From Stenocarpella maydis (lineage: Eukaryota > Ascomycota > Sordariomycetes > Diaporthales > Diaporthaceae): a stretch of DNA of 52,598 nt. Positions 21,830-33,500 of the stretch are shown piece by piece; within the stretch, counting starts at the first letter, position 1; each line of letters opens with the position of its first letter. Under the pieces are notes generated by a model that saw only the letters and a list, made by a program, of their open reading frames with translations, was not told where the DNA came from and made no database searches. The DNA lies in the NCBI GenBank assembly GCA_002270565.1, contig NQMI01000047.1, forward strand, positions 1-52,598, read 5' to 3'. The position numbers were made by a program, and so were the translations under genes.

Positions 21830-24800
21830 TTCTTTAGAATATTATTTAGTATTTTCTTTATATAAGCATTAGCTAGATTATCGTTCCCATTAATCTATTA
21901 TACCTTAGAGATTTCCTTCTTTTTATATGCTTCTTTAAGAGACATAATGTTAATTATTAGCCTCTTTTTATCTATTATCCTAAATCATATAAGGCACTTA
22001 TATAAAGATCTTAAGTTTATATAAATTATTATTAGGATCTTTAGGATACTTAAGCAGCTTATAATTTAGTTTATAGTTATACTAAGTGCTATACAACTAT
22101 TAAACCCAATCATTATACTATATAGCTTGCTAGCTAGTATACTCCTTATTATTTATTTATACTTTATAAAGCTTTAGTAAATAATATTCCCATAGATCTT
22201 AAAGTCTATGTTTATATAATTATTCTCTATAGCTAGTATAATGATAAAACCTAGCTATAAGCTAAGGTCCTTATTATTAGTAAAAGAACTATTTATAAAG
22301 ATATAGAGTTTTATATATTATAGATTAAGTGGTATAAATATTATCCCTCTTTCTGGGTTTTCCATTTACTACTTAATCTATATATTTAATACTTCTATAT
22401 CTTTTTCTTTAGGTTCTTTAATTTATGCTACTATTAATAGATTATATGCAGCTTCTAGCTGATAGGTAGATGTAATATATGTACTGTGTGCTTGTTAAGC
22501 GATGTATTGTTGTGGTCTATCTACTGCATGAGGGTTGACTAGCTCTAGCTTGTTGGCCTATCCCTTTTGCATAAAAAGGATATTCTCTCTGTAAAGCTTA
22601 ATTCTCCCCCTATTAAATTCCACTAGGTATTTTAGTTTTAGAATTTCTTTTAGCTTTATATAAAAGTCTTTCTTCTTTAGTTTATTTTCTTCACTTTAGG
22701 AAAATTATATAATAGTAAAGAAGAATATATTATCTGTTTACATTCCTAATATCTTAAAGTTATATAGACTATTTATCGTGAATAGTAGGCATGGGTTGTA
22801 TATTAAGCCCTTTATTTTTAATGCATTCATATGGTGCATGTGGTATGTTTTGTACTAGTGCAAACCTGCTTCTGCTAGACTGTATAATGGCTTTTGAATC
22901 TATAGGATTGTACCTGGGAGCTATTTATCTTGAAGCTCAACTGGTAGCTATATAATGATTATATGAGTTAAGGCGTTCTCTGATTGTATATACGCCTGGG
23001 TAATATCTTAAAGCTCTCCTTAGCATTTGAAGTCTTATATAAGCATTAGTCTTAAGGCTAGGATTAATCTTTAGCTTATTCTCTAAATTATTAGGGCTTG
23101 CATTAGGATTATATGTTTTTCTTTATCTCTATATCCTTGGATGATTAGTCTTAACTTCTTAATTGGCTTTATAGACCTATTCTTAACCTCTCTTACTATC
23201 CTTATTTTAAACATTCTTAGGTATTTATGGATTTTTAGATTATACTATATGAAACTAAATACCTCTTTACTTGCTAGGGTATTAATTTCTAGGGCATTTA
23301 ATTCTTCAAATAGTTTTCTAGAAGTGGTAATGATATTGTCCTCCCTTAGCTTAACTGCAAGGTTATATAAGTCTTTCTCTTTTTATGTTAAGAAAATGTC
23401 TGATATAGGCTGTATATCTGCTAGTCGTATATATTATATGGCTGCCTTTCTTAGCTTGCTGTATTGTTTTGGTTGGATTTATATAGCTGCCCTCTTTAGT
23501 CTGCCCCTTTTCTTTAGCTGCACTTATTCTTATATAGGAATAAGTTTAGGGGTGTCTAGCTTATCCTGTGGTACCGGCTCTATTATATAGTAATATGGTT
23601 TAATATGAGTTGCATGGAATTAGGTAGGTCTGTTGATTGTATTGATTGTTATTGTATGGCCTTTGATAGCTCCAATTTTATATGGTTCTCTTTATCCCTT
23701 ATTTTCTCTCTATATAAGGACTTCGCTTTCGAAAGGTAGAGATAGAGTTAATTGGGTATTTGGTCTGTTTCTTGTATTTAGCATATGGTTGACTTTCACC
23801 TTAGCATGAATCATATGGAGTATTGATATTGCCTTTTGGCTTACTAGTACTCTTTTTATGATCTTAAGGGAAGGAGGAGAGTTATATAAGATCTAAGGGT
23901 ATATTCTAAAGATAAGGAGTATTAATATAATGCTATTTAGCCCTGCTGTATTATTTAGGGCTTTAATAGCTATTTAAAGTACTATCTTATTATCCGTAAA
24001 GTATCTAATTTCCACTTTAAGGATGTTATATATCCTCTTTAGGGGTCTATATAATTATTCAACCTTGCTTACTGCCTAATGGGCTTTAAATAGTATCTCT
24101 TTATATAATATTCCCATTATCTTTGCATTATTCCTGAATTCCTTACCTGTAAAATTTATACCTAGATTATATATAATATAGTTAAGGGGACTAATATATA
24201 TGTATATCTAGCATTTGAATAATGCATTTTAAGTATCTTATGTGGATAAGGAGCTTAGAAATGTAGCCGCTTGAAAACTAGTATCTGTATTAATTATATA
24301 TAGTGCGTTTNGGATTATATATTTCTCTTTATCTCTATATCCTTAAATAACTAGTCTTAACTTCTCAATTAGCTTTATAAACCTATTCTTAACCTCTCTT
24401 ACTATCCTTATTTTAATCATTCTTAAGTATCTATAGATTTCTAGATCGTACTATATGAAATTAAATACCTCTTTACTTACTAGGGTATTAATTTCTAGGG
24501 CATCTAATTCTTTAAATGGTTTTCTGGGAGTAGTAATAATATTATCCTCCCTTAATTTAACTGCAAGGTTATATAAGTCTTTCTCCTTTGATATTAAGAA
24601 AATATCTAATATAGGCTATATATCTGCTAGAAGTATATATTATATAGCTACCTTTCTTAGCTTGCTACATCATTTTAGTTAACTTCATATGTCTCCCTTC
24701 TTTAGTCTGCCCCTTTTCTTTAGCTATAATTATTCTCATATAGGAATAAGTTTAGTGGTATCCAGCTTATTCTATAGTACTAGCTCTATTATATAGTAGT

Positions 24801-27288
24801 ACGGTTTAATATAAGTTATATAGAACTAAGTAAGTCTATTAATCATATTAATTGTTACTATATAGCCTTTAATAGCTTTAATCTTATATAGTTCTCTCTA
24901 TCCCTTATTCTCTCTTTATATAAGAACTTTACTTTAGAGAGGTAGGGATAGAGTTAATTGGGTACTCAGTCTATTTCTTATATTGAGCATATAGTTAACT
25001 TCTACCTTAGCATAAATTATATAAAGCATTTACGTTACCTTCTGGCTTACTAGTGCTCTTTTTATAATCTTAAAGGAAGGAAGAGAGTTATATAAGATCT
25101 AAGGGTATATTCTAAAGATAAGGAGTATTGATATAATGCCATTTAGCCCCATTATATTATTTAGGGCTTTAATACCTATTTAAAGGATTTTTTTATTATT
25201 TATAAAGTATTTAATTTCTGCTTTAAGGATGTTATATATTTTCTTTAGGGGTTTATATAATTATTTAACCTTGCTTATTGCTTAATAGGCTTTAACTAGT
25301 ATCTCTTTATATAATATTTCTATTATTTTTACATTATTTTAAAATTCCTTAGATGCAAAATTTATACCTAGATTATATATAATATGGTTAGGTGGACTAA
25401 TATATATATATATCTAGCATTTATATAGTGCATTCTAAGTATCTTATGCGGATAAGGAGCTTAGAAATATAGCTGCTTAAAAGCTAGTGTTTATATTAAT
25501 TATATATNATTCCAGCTTCCGTATAGCTTAAGTTGAAGAATATATAGCCCCATTTTTATATGATTGGTATGATATTATCTTTTTATATAATGGTGTTTGT
25601 TATATTATTAAAATATGCCCCTAGCTTATTAGCATCTTATAATGAGAAGAGGAATAGTGTTGATATATTTAAGATATAGTATATAGTCTGTTCTAGCTGG
25701 TTCTAGATCTTTATTATACTAATGGCTGAGATTGCTTTATTTGGTTTAAATTTAACTTTAGCTGTATCTTTCTCCTAGGTTGCTATTATATAAGGGTTTT
25801 TATATAGGTATACTATAGCTTAGGATTTCCTAATAGTAGAGAACTTTGCTGCTCCTATATCCTAAAGCTCTCCTTAGTATATTATACTATAGGGGTTATA
25901 TAGTATGAAATTCTCTACTAGGGTTATTCTTAGGGCTATATAGATATCCTCTTTTATTATATAATAGTTAAATATAAAATTAACTAGATATTATTATGGG
26001 ATATCTTCCTTATCTGAATTTTAAGGATCCTAAGGTGGTTTTTCTATATAGTTAGTTAATATATCCTCTTCCTTATAGTTTATTATAAAGGACTAAAATT
26101 CTTTTTTATTCTACATAGGTTCTTAATAAAGGTCTTTATATATCTAGAGGTATTATGTTTATATATGATTTTTTTCTTTTTAGAGTAGTTTATAAACTAG
26201 TATCCTTCCTTCTTATATATAAAATATTTCTTTAGTTTATCTCCTATATAAAAGAGTTTAAATATTTATTAATATATAAGTGCTCTTTATTATATAGAAG
26301 GTCTTTATAATAACTAAACTTAGGGGTAGTTATATAATATCTTTTTTAAATAATTATATAATATATTTTAGTAGTCTTTAAAGTTAGAGGTATACTGCCT
26401 ATCTACTAAATTAATATTTGCTTCTTTATATATTACAAACTTTTAAGCAGAGTTTTATTCTATTGCTACTTGGATTGCTATATAAAGGTTTGTAAATAGT
26501 GCTTTATATATTAGCTTCTAGTTTATTAGGGCATACTTAAGCTATGGTACCGTATGATATGTGCAAGATACTATTATATGCAGCTCAATTCCGCCCTAGT
26601 AGCCTGCCTCTAGCATGCGTTAAGCAAGCTGGAGCTTATTAAGAAGGGTTTCTAGTACCTCTGGTATCATCTTATCTAGGTTCTCCTTCTTAACTTATAT
26701 AAATAATATAGTTATCTAATCTGCCTAATATTAGCTATAATTTATATTAGTATTAAAATATATATCTATTAGATTATATATCTCTTTTTAAGTCTTATTT
26801 AAATTAATATAGTATAGATAGAATCCTTCTGTATAGCCTAATAGAATATTAGGGAAGACTATATAATATTGGTCTTCTTATATTTATAGTCTTTAGTAGG
26901 AGTGAATAAAGATTCAAGCTTCATTATATAGGAGGTTATATGGTTTCCCTATATATTTATAGTCCTTTCGACAACCTTTATGGAAGTTTAATATAATCTA
27001 GGGGTTAATTAGCCCATTCTAAATTATTCTCATTAGAGGTAGGTTATATAGAGTGCTATCTAGATAGATTAAGCAAGCTATAAGCTTTATATCTAGTCAT
27101 TATAGGAAGTTACTTACTTCTTATATATATCTTATTCCTAATAGAATATATTATATAGGGTAGGTATTAGCTATTATAGCTTATATAGTTCATAAGGGTT
27201 CATTATATAATTAAGCTTATATCTATAGTTCTTATATTTCAACCATCTCCTAAGCTTATAAAGGTTATATATTCTATAGTATATTATA
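21830..27288 (-). mobile_element. RIP-degraded Ty1/copia retrotransposon, minus strand
   Basis: Despite many stops, translation of the minus strand gives a coherent copia order. Gag is at about 27000-26100 (KDYKYIGKPYNLLYNEA; LDKMIPEVLETLLNKLQLA; RMLEAGY) with a decayed zinc-knuckle-like segment (YFIYKKEGYQFINY, where Tyr replaces Cys). Integrase-region residues follow (TEYPINSIPTSL...), then reverse transcriptase around 23180-22715 (DITQAYIQSE, LPVELQDK, KPLYSLAEAGLH, NPCLL), and last the end of RNase H at about 21950-21830 (SLKEAYKKKEISKV, INGNDN). The Cys-to-Tyr and Trp/Gln/Arg-to-stop pattern fits G-to-A/C-to-T RIP. LTRs were not located. Ns at 24311, 25506 and 27289-27293 interrupt it. 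Confidence 0.7.
24312..25505. repeat. Second, more heavily mutated copy of the 23107-24303 block
   Basis: The sequence after the N at 24311 restarts at the equivalent of 23107 and runs to the equivalent of about 24303 before the N at 25506. The two blocks differ mostly by C/T and G/A changes. Because both borders are single Ns, this is likely a paralogous contig placed into the copia scaffold, not a true local duplication. Confidence 0.65.
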
Positions 27289-27293
27289 NNNNN

Positions 27294-28686
27294 TAGGTGT
27301 TTAAATAGCTTAAAATACTAAAAGTATTCTTACTTTTTAAGGAATGAGATATATATTATTATTTTAAAATACTAAAATATCAAATATATCAATAAATAAG
27401 TTCATATAAGAATAATATTGAACTTAAATATATAATTATCATTAAAGGAACTATTTTATTAAAACCTTAATATCTCTAAATTAGCATATTTAAATGGTAA
27501 TAGGTAATTAAGTATATTTCGTACTACTTAACACTAGTTTTTATATTTCTAAAAAAACCTCGTTTTAATAATATAATCTATTTAAAAGTCTTGTGAAATA
27601 CAATATAAAACTTTTAATTACATATATAGGTCTTTAAACATTTTATGTTATATATATAATATTCTGATATAAAATAAATTAATAATGAAGTTATAAAGAA
27701 TTATATATCAATACTTACACATTTAATTAAATTAAGAACTAAATATCTACTAAATATATTCTTACTTAAGATATTTATAAAAGATTTGGTAACATTTTAA
27801 TAGAAACCAATATATTTAGGTTATTAGTAATTTTATAAAATAATATATTCATAAATATATAATATAGCTTAAAGATTAAAATTAATTATTTTCTTCATTA
27901 TTATAGAGGTCTTTATAAAGATCTAAAAGTTATTAAAAACTAATCTAATCTTCTTTATAATATAAAAAACAAATATCAAATCATTAATAAAACTAGCTTT
28001 ATAATAAATATGATTACCTTATTAATAATCGTTATATATATTAGTAGGGTTAAGAATCCTAAAATCATTTCATATAATAATTAAATATAAATAATATTTG
28101 ATTAAATCTATTAATATAATAAATTAATATATTTTAATATTTATCATAATTTAAGCTACTTATTATCGTTTAAATTAAAAAATAAACTAAACTTATTTAA
28201 ATTATACGTAATTTATCAAATATTAAGTAAACGAATAAATAGTAAGACTAACTTAAAATAAATTTCATACTTTAACAAATATATAAACCTTAAGAAAAAT
28301 TTTCGTTATTAAATATTAATTAAAAATAATTATTAAAGGCGTATATAAGTAAATTTATTTAATATTATAAGGAAAATATAATTATTATTCTATTTATATT
28401 CTTATATTTTCTTTCCTTAATTTAATTATAAAATATTATATTATATTTATATTTAAAATATATATATAGTAAGGATATTAATAACTTTATGATTTTCCAT
28501 TGTATTTAAAGTAACTTATAATTAGACGTTTATAAAGAATAATATTAAAGCTATATTTAAAGAAGATAAAATCCTAAATTAGAATTTTGATTTTATTATT
28601 TTTACGCTTAATATATACTTAAAAACTCTAATATTATTTCTTTCTATCTCTCTCTAATACTAACAATCTTAAATATATTCTAATAC
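27294..28686. other. Extremely AT-rich DNA, nothing recognised
   Basis: Between the gap (five Ns) and the first LTR of the gypsy array. Almost no GC and no open frame of note. It may be an older repeat saturated by RIP. It forms the left flank of the intact retrotransposon (last bases CTAATAC). Confidence 0.5.
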
Positions 28687-29088
28687 TGTTCCGGGGTCTA
28701 GGGGAACCGGCATGTTTCGGAATCCGGAGGAAAACCAGCCTTGGCATCCCCCCCCCCCTCCCTCCAAGGCTATAAGAAGGGGCCTTCCTGCGTTGCTTTT
28801 GAGAAATTTCTAGTCCTAGAAAAATCAATCTTTTTATACCCTGTGAATTTGTATCTGTCAGATATATACGTGTGTACTGTGAAACTATTTCTTGTGCCCT
28901 CTTTTTCTGCCTCTCCTTTTTGGCACCCTCTATTCCCCTCATAACTCTCCTATCGCGTCAGGGGCTCCTCTTCTTGCCTTCCACGCTCCTCTTGGGGTGG
29001 TTGCTTGATCAGGGCTCTGGCAGAACGTGTGCCTTTTTGTGTGTGTGGAGGTTTTGTCCTCTCGCTCTCCCCTCTGGGCCCGTTTTCA
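28687..29088 (+). repeat. 5' LTR of the intact element (402 bp)
   Basis: Starts TGTTCCGGGG and ends CGTTTTCA, i.e. TG...CA, one base before the primer binding site. It has a run of 11 C, a TATA-like TATAAGA at 28771-28777 (likely RNA polymerase II promoter) and one TTGATCAG near the 3' side (29005-29012). The same sequence recurs at 40786 and 50400. Confidence 0.8.
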
Positions 29089-29089
29089 C

Positions 29090-29118
29090 TGGTGTCTGCC
29101 CCATGAATCGAACATGGG
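29090..29118 (+). promoter_or_regulatory. tRNA primer binding site covering acceptor strand and whole T-arm
   Basis: Begins TGGTGTCTGCCCC one nucleotide after the LTR. Its reverse complement reads as a tRNA 3' end: T-stem CCATG, loop TTCGATT, T-stem CATGG, seven acceptor bases GGCAGAC, discriminator A, CCA. Complementarity to the full T-arm is longer than the 8-18 nt usual in LTR elements. The tRNA identity cannot be fixed from the window. The site is RIP-mutated in the second copy (starts TAGTATCTGCCC, 41187). Confidence 0.7.
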
Positions 29119-30501
29119 TTTCTTCGGCCAACGAGGTTTCTTCGGCCATTATGAAGTTCCTCGGCTTTTGGGCCTGGATTCCCTGTTTTGTTTATGAGGT
29201 TGTTGGCCACTTCGGGGGAGTGAATCTCCACACTTCTGATACCATTTGATTCTGATCAGAGCTACGGCGCCCTCTCGCTCTTGACAGAGGATTTTGCTAT
29301 CATGCGAAGGCCAGATTTACCCTCCCGAGTCGCCCACAGTTGACCCAGTGGCGATAGGAGCAGGTATGTGCGAGGCTGGTCTGATCTCTGTACCGAGCTG
29401 ACTCCATCACCTCGGCTATATCTTGGACCCCCTCCCGGCGTACCCAATTCGGTAGTGAAGTACGGAACCTCTGGCCTAGCCACACGTTCCTGGAAAAGCC
29501 ACTGAGGGATTTGTGTCCTCGGGCCTCAGAAATTCATTCCGATCGGATTTGACGGCATCTGATCAGGGCTCATTTCCTTGGAAGGGACACAAAGGACTGG
29601 TGTCAAGAAGGTTTGGTGGATCCCAACCGCCTACATCACCCGAAACTCTCTTGCCCTCAGATGTGGCACCCGAAGGTTCGGCACGCTAATTCCCTGATAT
29701 GGGTAAACTGGGTGTAATGGAGCCCCGGTTTAACCGATCAGGCCCCTCTTCGATTTTCCCTTTCGAGTTGTCATTGCAACGTCTGGTTACCCTATCGAAC
29801 ACCACATCCGAGATATCGTCTGATGTCGTACGATGTTGGGTCGGGCGATGGCGGTGCTGAATGTTGCGTGCTTCTGCAGGGAGTCGAAGAGGTTCCTGCC
29901 CTACCGACCGCTGTCCTTCTGATCGGTAAGCTCGGAGCTTCCGATGTTGTTGGCACCCCCCGCGGTCAGGATGGCTGGCGTCAGCAGCATGAGGGTATTC
30001 CGAATATTTATGTTGTCCTCTCCTCTGGTTGCTTGCAGTCGAGTAGCTCCTGCCTGCTACCACAGCAAGACTTCATAGTATTTGATGTGACCTTCTACAC
30101 TGATACCATTCACTCAGATCGTACCTGGTTATTCCTGTACGCGTCTCAGCGAATTTCGAACAGCACTTAACACCTTTGCTTCTTCTGGACACGCTTGGTG
30201 GAGAGAAACATTCGACACCCTCGGACAGCACTTACATCTCGCCTCTTCAGAAAGCAGCTCTGGTGCGGAGAAACATTTGACTTCACTGTCACCGCGAGGG
30301 ACTGATCAGGACCTGTTCACTCCTGTACGCGTCTCAGCGGACCCCGAACAGCACTTACGCTTTTGCCTTCTCCCGAGACCCCTGGTAGAGAGAAACATTC
30401 GACACCTTCGGACAGCACTCATACTAGGCCCTCTCCTGAGAACGTAAAGGTGGAGAGAAACATTCGCCTCCGTTGTCACCGCGAGGGACTGATCAGGACC
30501 C
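29119..30501 (+). other. Long 5' leader of the retrotransposon
   Basis: About 1.4 kb without a convincing gene between the primer site and the polyprotein ATG. It contains a small inverted repeat overlapping the primer site (CCCATG/CATGGG), a direct repeat TTTCTTCGGCCA near 29120 and 29138, and four full CTGATCAG copies (29252, 29559, 30302, 30489). It likely holds packaging or translation-control signals, inferred from position only. Confidence 0.5.
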
Positions 30502-30507
30502 ATGTCC
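30134..30507 (+). repeat. Two tandem 188-bp repeats in the leader
   Basis: Units start at 30134 and 30322 (CCTGTACGCGTCTCAGCG) and both end in CGCGAGGGACTGATCAGGACC. Inside each, a GGAGAGAAACATTCG-like box occurs twice (near 30201, 30264, 30389, 30451) and GAACAGCACTTA-like boxes recur. The second unit ends at the polyprotein start codon. Both units persist in the mutated copies (42231-42600, about 51840-52210), so they are an old part of the family. Confidence 0.7.
30489..30496. promoter_or_regulatory. CTGATCAG palindrome, five bases before the polyprotein ATG
   Basis: Perfect 8-bp palindrome, one of 21 in the element. It sits between the second leader repeat and ATG 30502. Its function is unknown and its position beside the start is shared with the other two ORFs. 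Confidence 0.6.
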
Positions 30508-33500
30508 TCTATTTACCCAATAGAAGATGTTCATTCTGCTCCCCCATCCACTGGAGGTTCTCCCTCTAGGGGAAGGGAGCAGGATGTAGATGAGGCAAGG
30601 GGGCTCTCGTCAAAGAAAGGTCCACCTCGAGGACGCCGGTCTCCTCAGGAACCTGCCCCCACCCCATCTGGGACCTCTGATCAGGAGCGTTATGCTCCTG
30701 TGCCACCCATTCAGGCAGCTTCTCAGCCTGTCATACCTTCAATGCCCTTTGGAAACGCTGCCCTTTGGGCCTTGCCATTTGTGCTTCAATCGACTCCGCG
30801 ATTTGATGGAACCAATGTCGTCAAAGTTGTTAATTCGGTGGAGACCATTGCCAACCAGTTCCAGTATCCATTGGATCAGGTACTTAGCTTATTCCTCCAG
30901 GTTTGCGCTACCTCGAGCCTAGTCAATGATGTTCATATGATCACCGCAGGAGAGCATGATTGGGTTGGTCAGAAAGGCCAGCTGATGGCCCACTACCAAA
31001 TCCATGATGCTGCCTCTCATGCTGATCCATCCGAGGTAATTGACACTATCCGGAGGAATTACCCTGCCGAAGATCTGGAAGCCTGGAAGCACTGGATTGC
31101 AACTTACAACCAGGTACTGGATTCCACTGACGACGGTCTGATCTCGCCAACCTGGCCGTTCTATCGAATCTTGCCATCGACCCTGAAGAAGATGTTAGCC
31201 ACCAGAAGCATATCCGACAAGGAGGCTAGAACCCGTGACTGGAGAACTTTCAAGACAGAACTCCTTTCTCTGATCAATAAGGAACTGGAGTACTCCCGTC
31301 AGGACGAGCATAATGACATGAGGGGGGCTGGTCTTGCGACTCGCCATCCCCCTCCTGTTCAGCTTACGAAGACACCTCACCCACAGCCTCGATCTGCCCC
31401 GAGGACCACGGAATCATCAGTACAAACCCCCTCTCGCTCTGATCAGCCGGGATACAAGATCATCCAGAAGAATGTCCGGTTCAATGAAGACTCTTCGGTG
31501 GATGACTTGGCCCATAAGTTTGCCCAGATGGAGATCAAGTTTGTGACCAAGAATGACCTTGCGGAAAGCCTGCAGCCTGTGTTGAATAAACTTGATGCAA
31601 ATCGAGCGTATATCGACAGGGTGCTCAGCTATAATCAAAGCCGGGCTCGCTTGGGACTTAATGGCCCTGGTGCAATTGCATCCTTGAACTCACTAGAAGC
31701 TGATTATGATCAGGAGGATGGTTTTACTGATGGATACTCCGAAGACCATCGGTGGAATGTGTCTGAGCTGGCCTATCGACGGAACGGCAAGATCAGAAAG
31801 TGCTATGGATGTGGCACTTCCTCTGATCATGGGGCCTACCAATGCTCCAAATTGCTGGAACTCGTCAAGCTCGGCCTAGTCTGGTCTCCTAGGTGGGAAA
31901 GCAACTCGGTGTTCCTCGGCTCTCAAGAGGACATCTGCGAAGGCAGGTCTGACCAGCTCAATCCTGCAGCCCTGGCTTTCTATAGGGACATGGAACATTG
32001 TGGCATTGAGAAGTTTGCCAGAGGCCGTCTGGAATTTTTGCTTTCGAAAGGAAGGACGGACTTACCTTGCGTTCAGAGATATCAGTCTCTGATCGCCAAC
32101 CGCCCCGAACTCAAGGGCGATATATCTCTTGGGGAACCGAAGAAGATTTGGGACCCTGATCTGGGAACTAAAGTGAATTCCCTCTCTGCGATGTCGATTC
32201 CTGGACCCAAACCAGTGTTTATTGGCAACGAAACCCAATGCACGGAAACTTTAGTACCCTCAATTGCTGTAAATGCTGTAAAAAGGAAGAGAACGAACAG
32301 AGACAACCCCGATCGGGATGTTGACGACGTGATATTTGATGCTGGGCCAGACTCAGAACCGGTCGTTGACTCCAACCCAAGATCACAGACGATTTCTGAC
32401 GAAGAGGAGGTGATGCCAGAAATCCAGCAAGAGACTTCCACCATGGCTGGGGACGGGAAAAGTAAAACGAAGGGTGATCCGATAGGTCCGAGCAAGACCG
32501 AAAAATCAACCAAAGCTAAGCCCAAACAAGGACCCCTGATCCCCCAGACCCCTGAAGCCAAGGCCATGGACGCCATCCTCGCCACCTCGATCAAAATGCC
32601 GATTTCGGATATTCTCGCGCTTGGCGAGACCAATGCTGTTCTGATCAGAGAGCTCCTTGCTCGCAGGGATAATACCTCTCTTGATGAGTGGCCTTTCGAG
32701 CCAGTCCCGGATAGGGATGTGCCTCGAGCCACAGGTCCAGGACTCAGTGTGGTCTCTGCTTCATCCAAAATTGGACATGAGCAATGCTCGAGCTCTGATC
32801 AGACGCATATCGTCAGGTATGAGGTAAATTCGATATCGTCTCAAACTGCTGATGTGGTGAACCGTGGTTGCTGCGGATCCGCCTACCTAAACGTTAGGAT
32901 CGCTTCGGAGAGCCATGAGATCCTCCCAGCCCTGCTAGATACAGGTGCTGAGATGAATCTTCTTCCTTTGTCCTATTGCCGCCGGAATAAGTTGTCCTAT
33001 GCTCCACTCCAAGATATGAACTCCACGGTTTATAATGGAGCGTCACTAGCACTGATCGGAGTGACTGAGGAGTGGGTGTGCGTCGGCCACAACAGGACAA
33101 GGGCTATTTTCTTCATTGTGGATGATGAAACGCATAACACCACCCACAACATCCTTTTAGGGATGCCTTTCTTTTTGGACACGAACTTGACTTTTGAGCG
33201 ATCAAGGGGGTTCCTTTTTGCACACATCACTCTTGACGGGTCGCGAGTGATGTGTGGGCTGGGGAGGAGGAACCAGAAGCCTTTCCAGGTGGCTGCTGCC
33301 GAAGGTGCGACGGTTCCCCGAAAATACCTTCCTCAGAGGGTGATGATGGTCCTCCTTCAGCCAGACTCCTCTGATCAGAGGCGGGTCACAATTGGAGCCC
33401 TGACGGACCCTCTCAAAACCGACCTCGGGTTGTCCCAGGATGACGATGTCCTTGGGAGCCTTTCAGATGAGGAAGCCAGAACCCTGGTGCCAAAATTTTT

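Noticed and set aside
19341..28686. AT-rich block as a mitochondrial insertion or centromere core
   Set aside because: Copia gag, RT and RNase H relics and the CpA/TpG transition pattern explain most of it as RIP-degraded repeats.
29090..29165. A complete tRNA gene on the minus strand at the primer site
   Set aside because: Only the T-arm and 3' acceptor strand match; no anticodon arm, D-arm or matching 5' acceptor strand upstream.
29235..29244. Reverse complement of TGGTATCAGA, the common plant-type primer binding site
   Set aside because: Wrong strand for the element, and a better site (TGGTGTCTGCCCC plus full T-arm match) directly follows a TG...CA LTR at 29088.
28634..29249. Open frames on both strands inside the LTR and primer-site region
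   Set aside because: They overlap LTR, promoter and primer site, have no recognisable domain, and are shadows of noncoding sequence.
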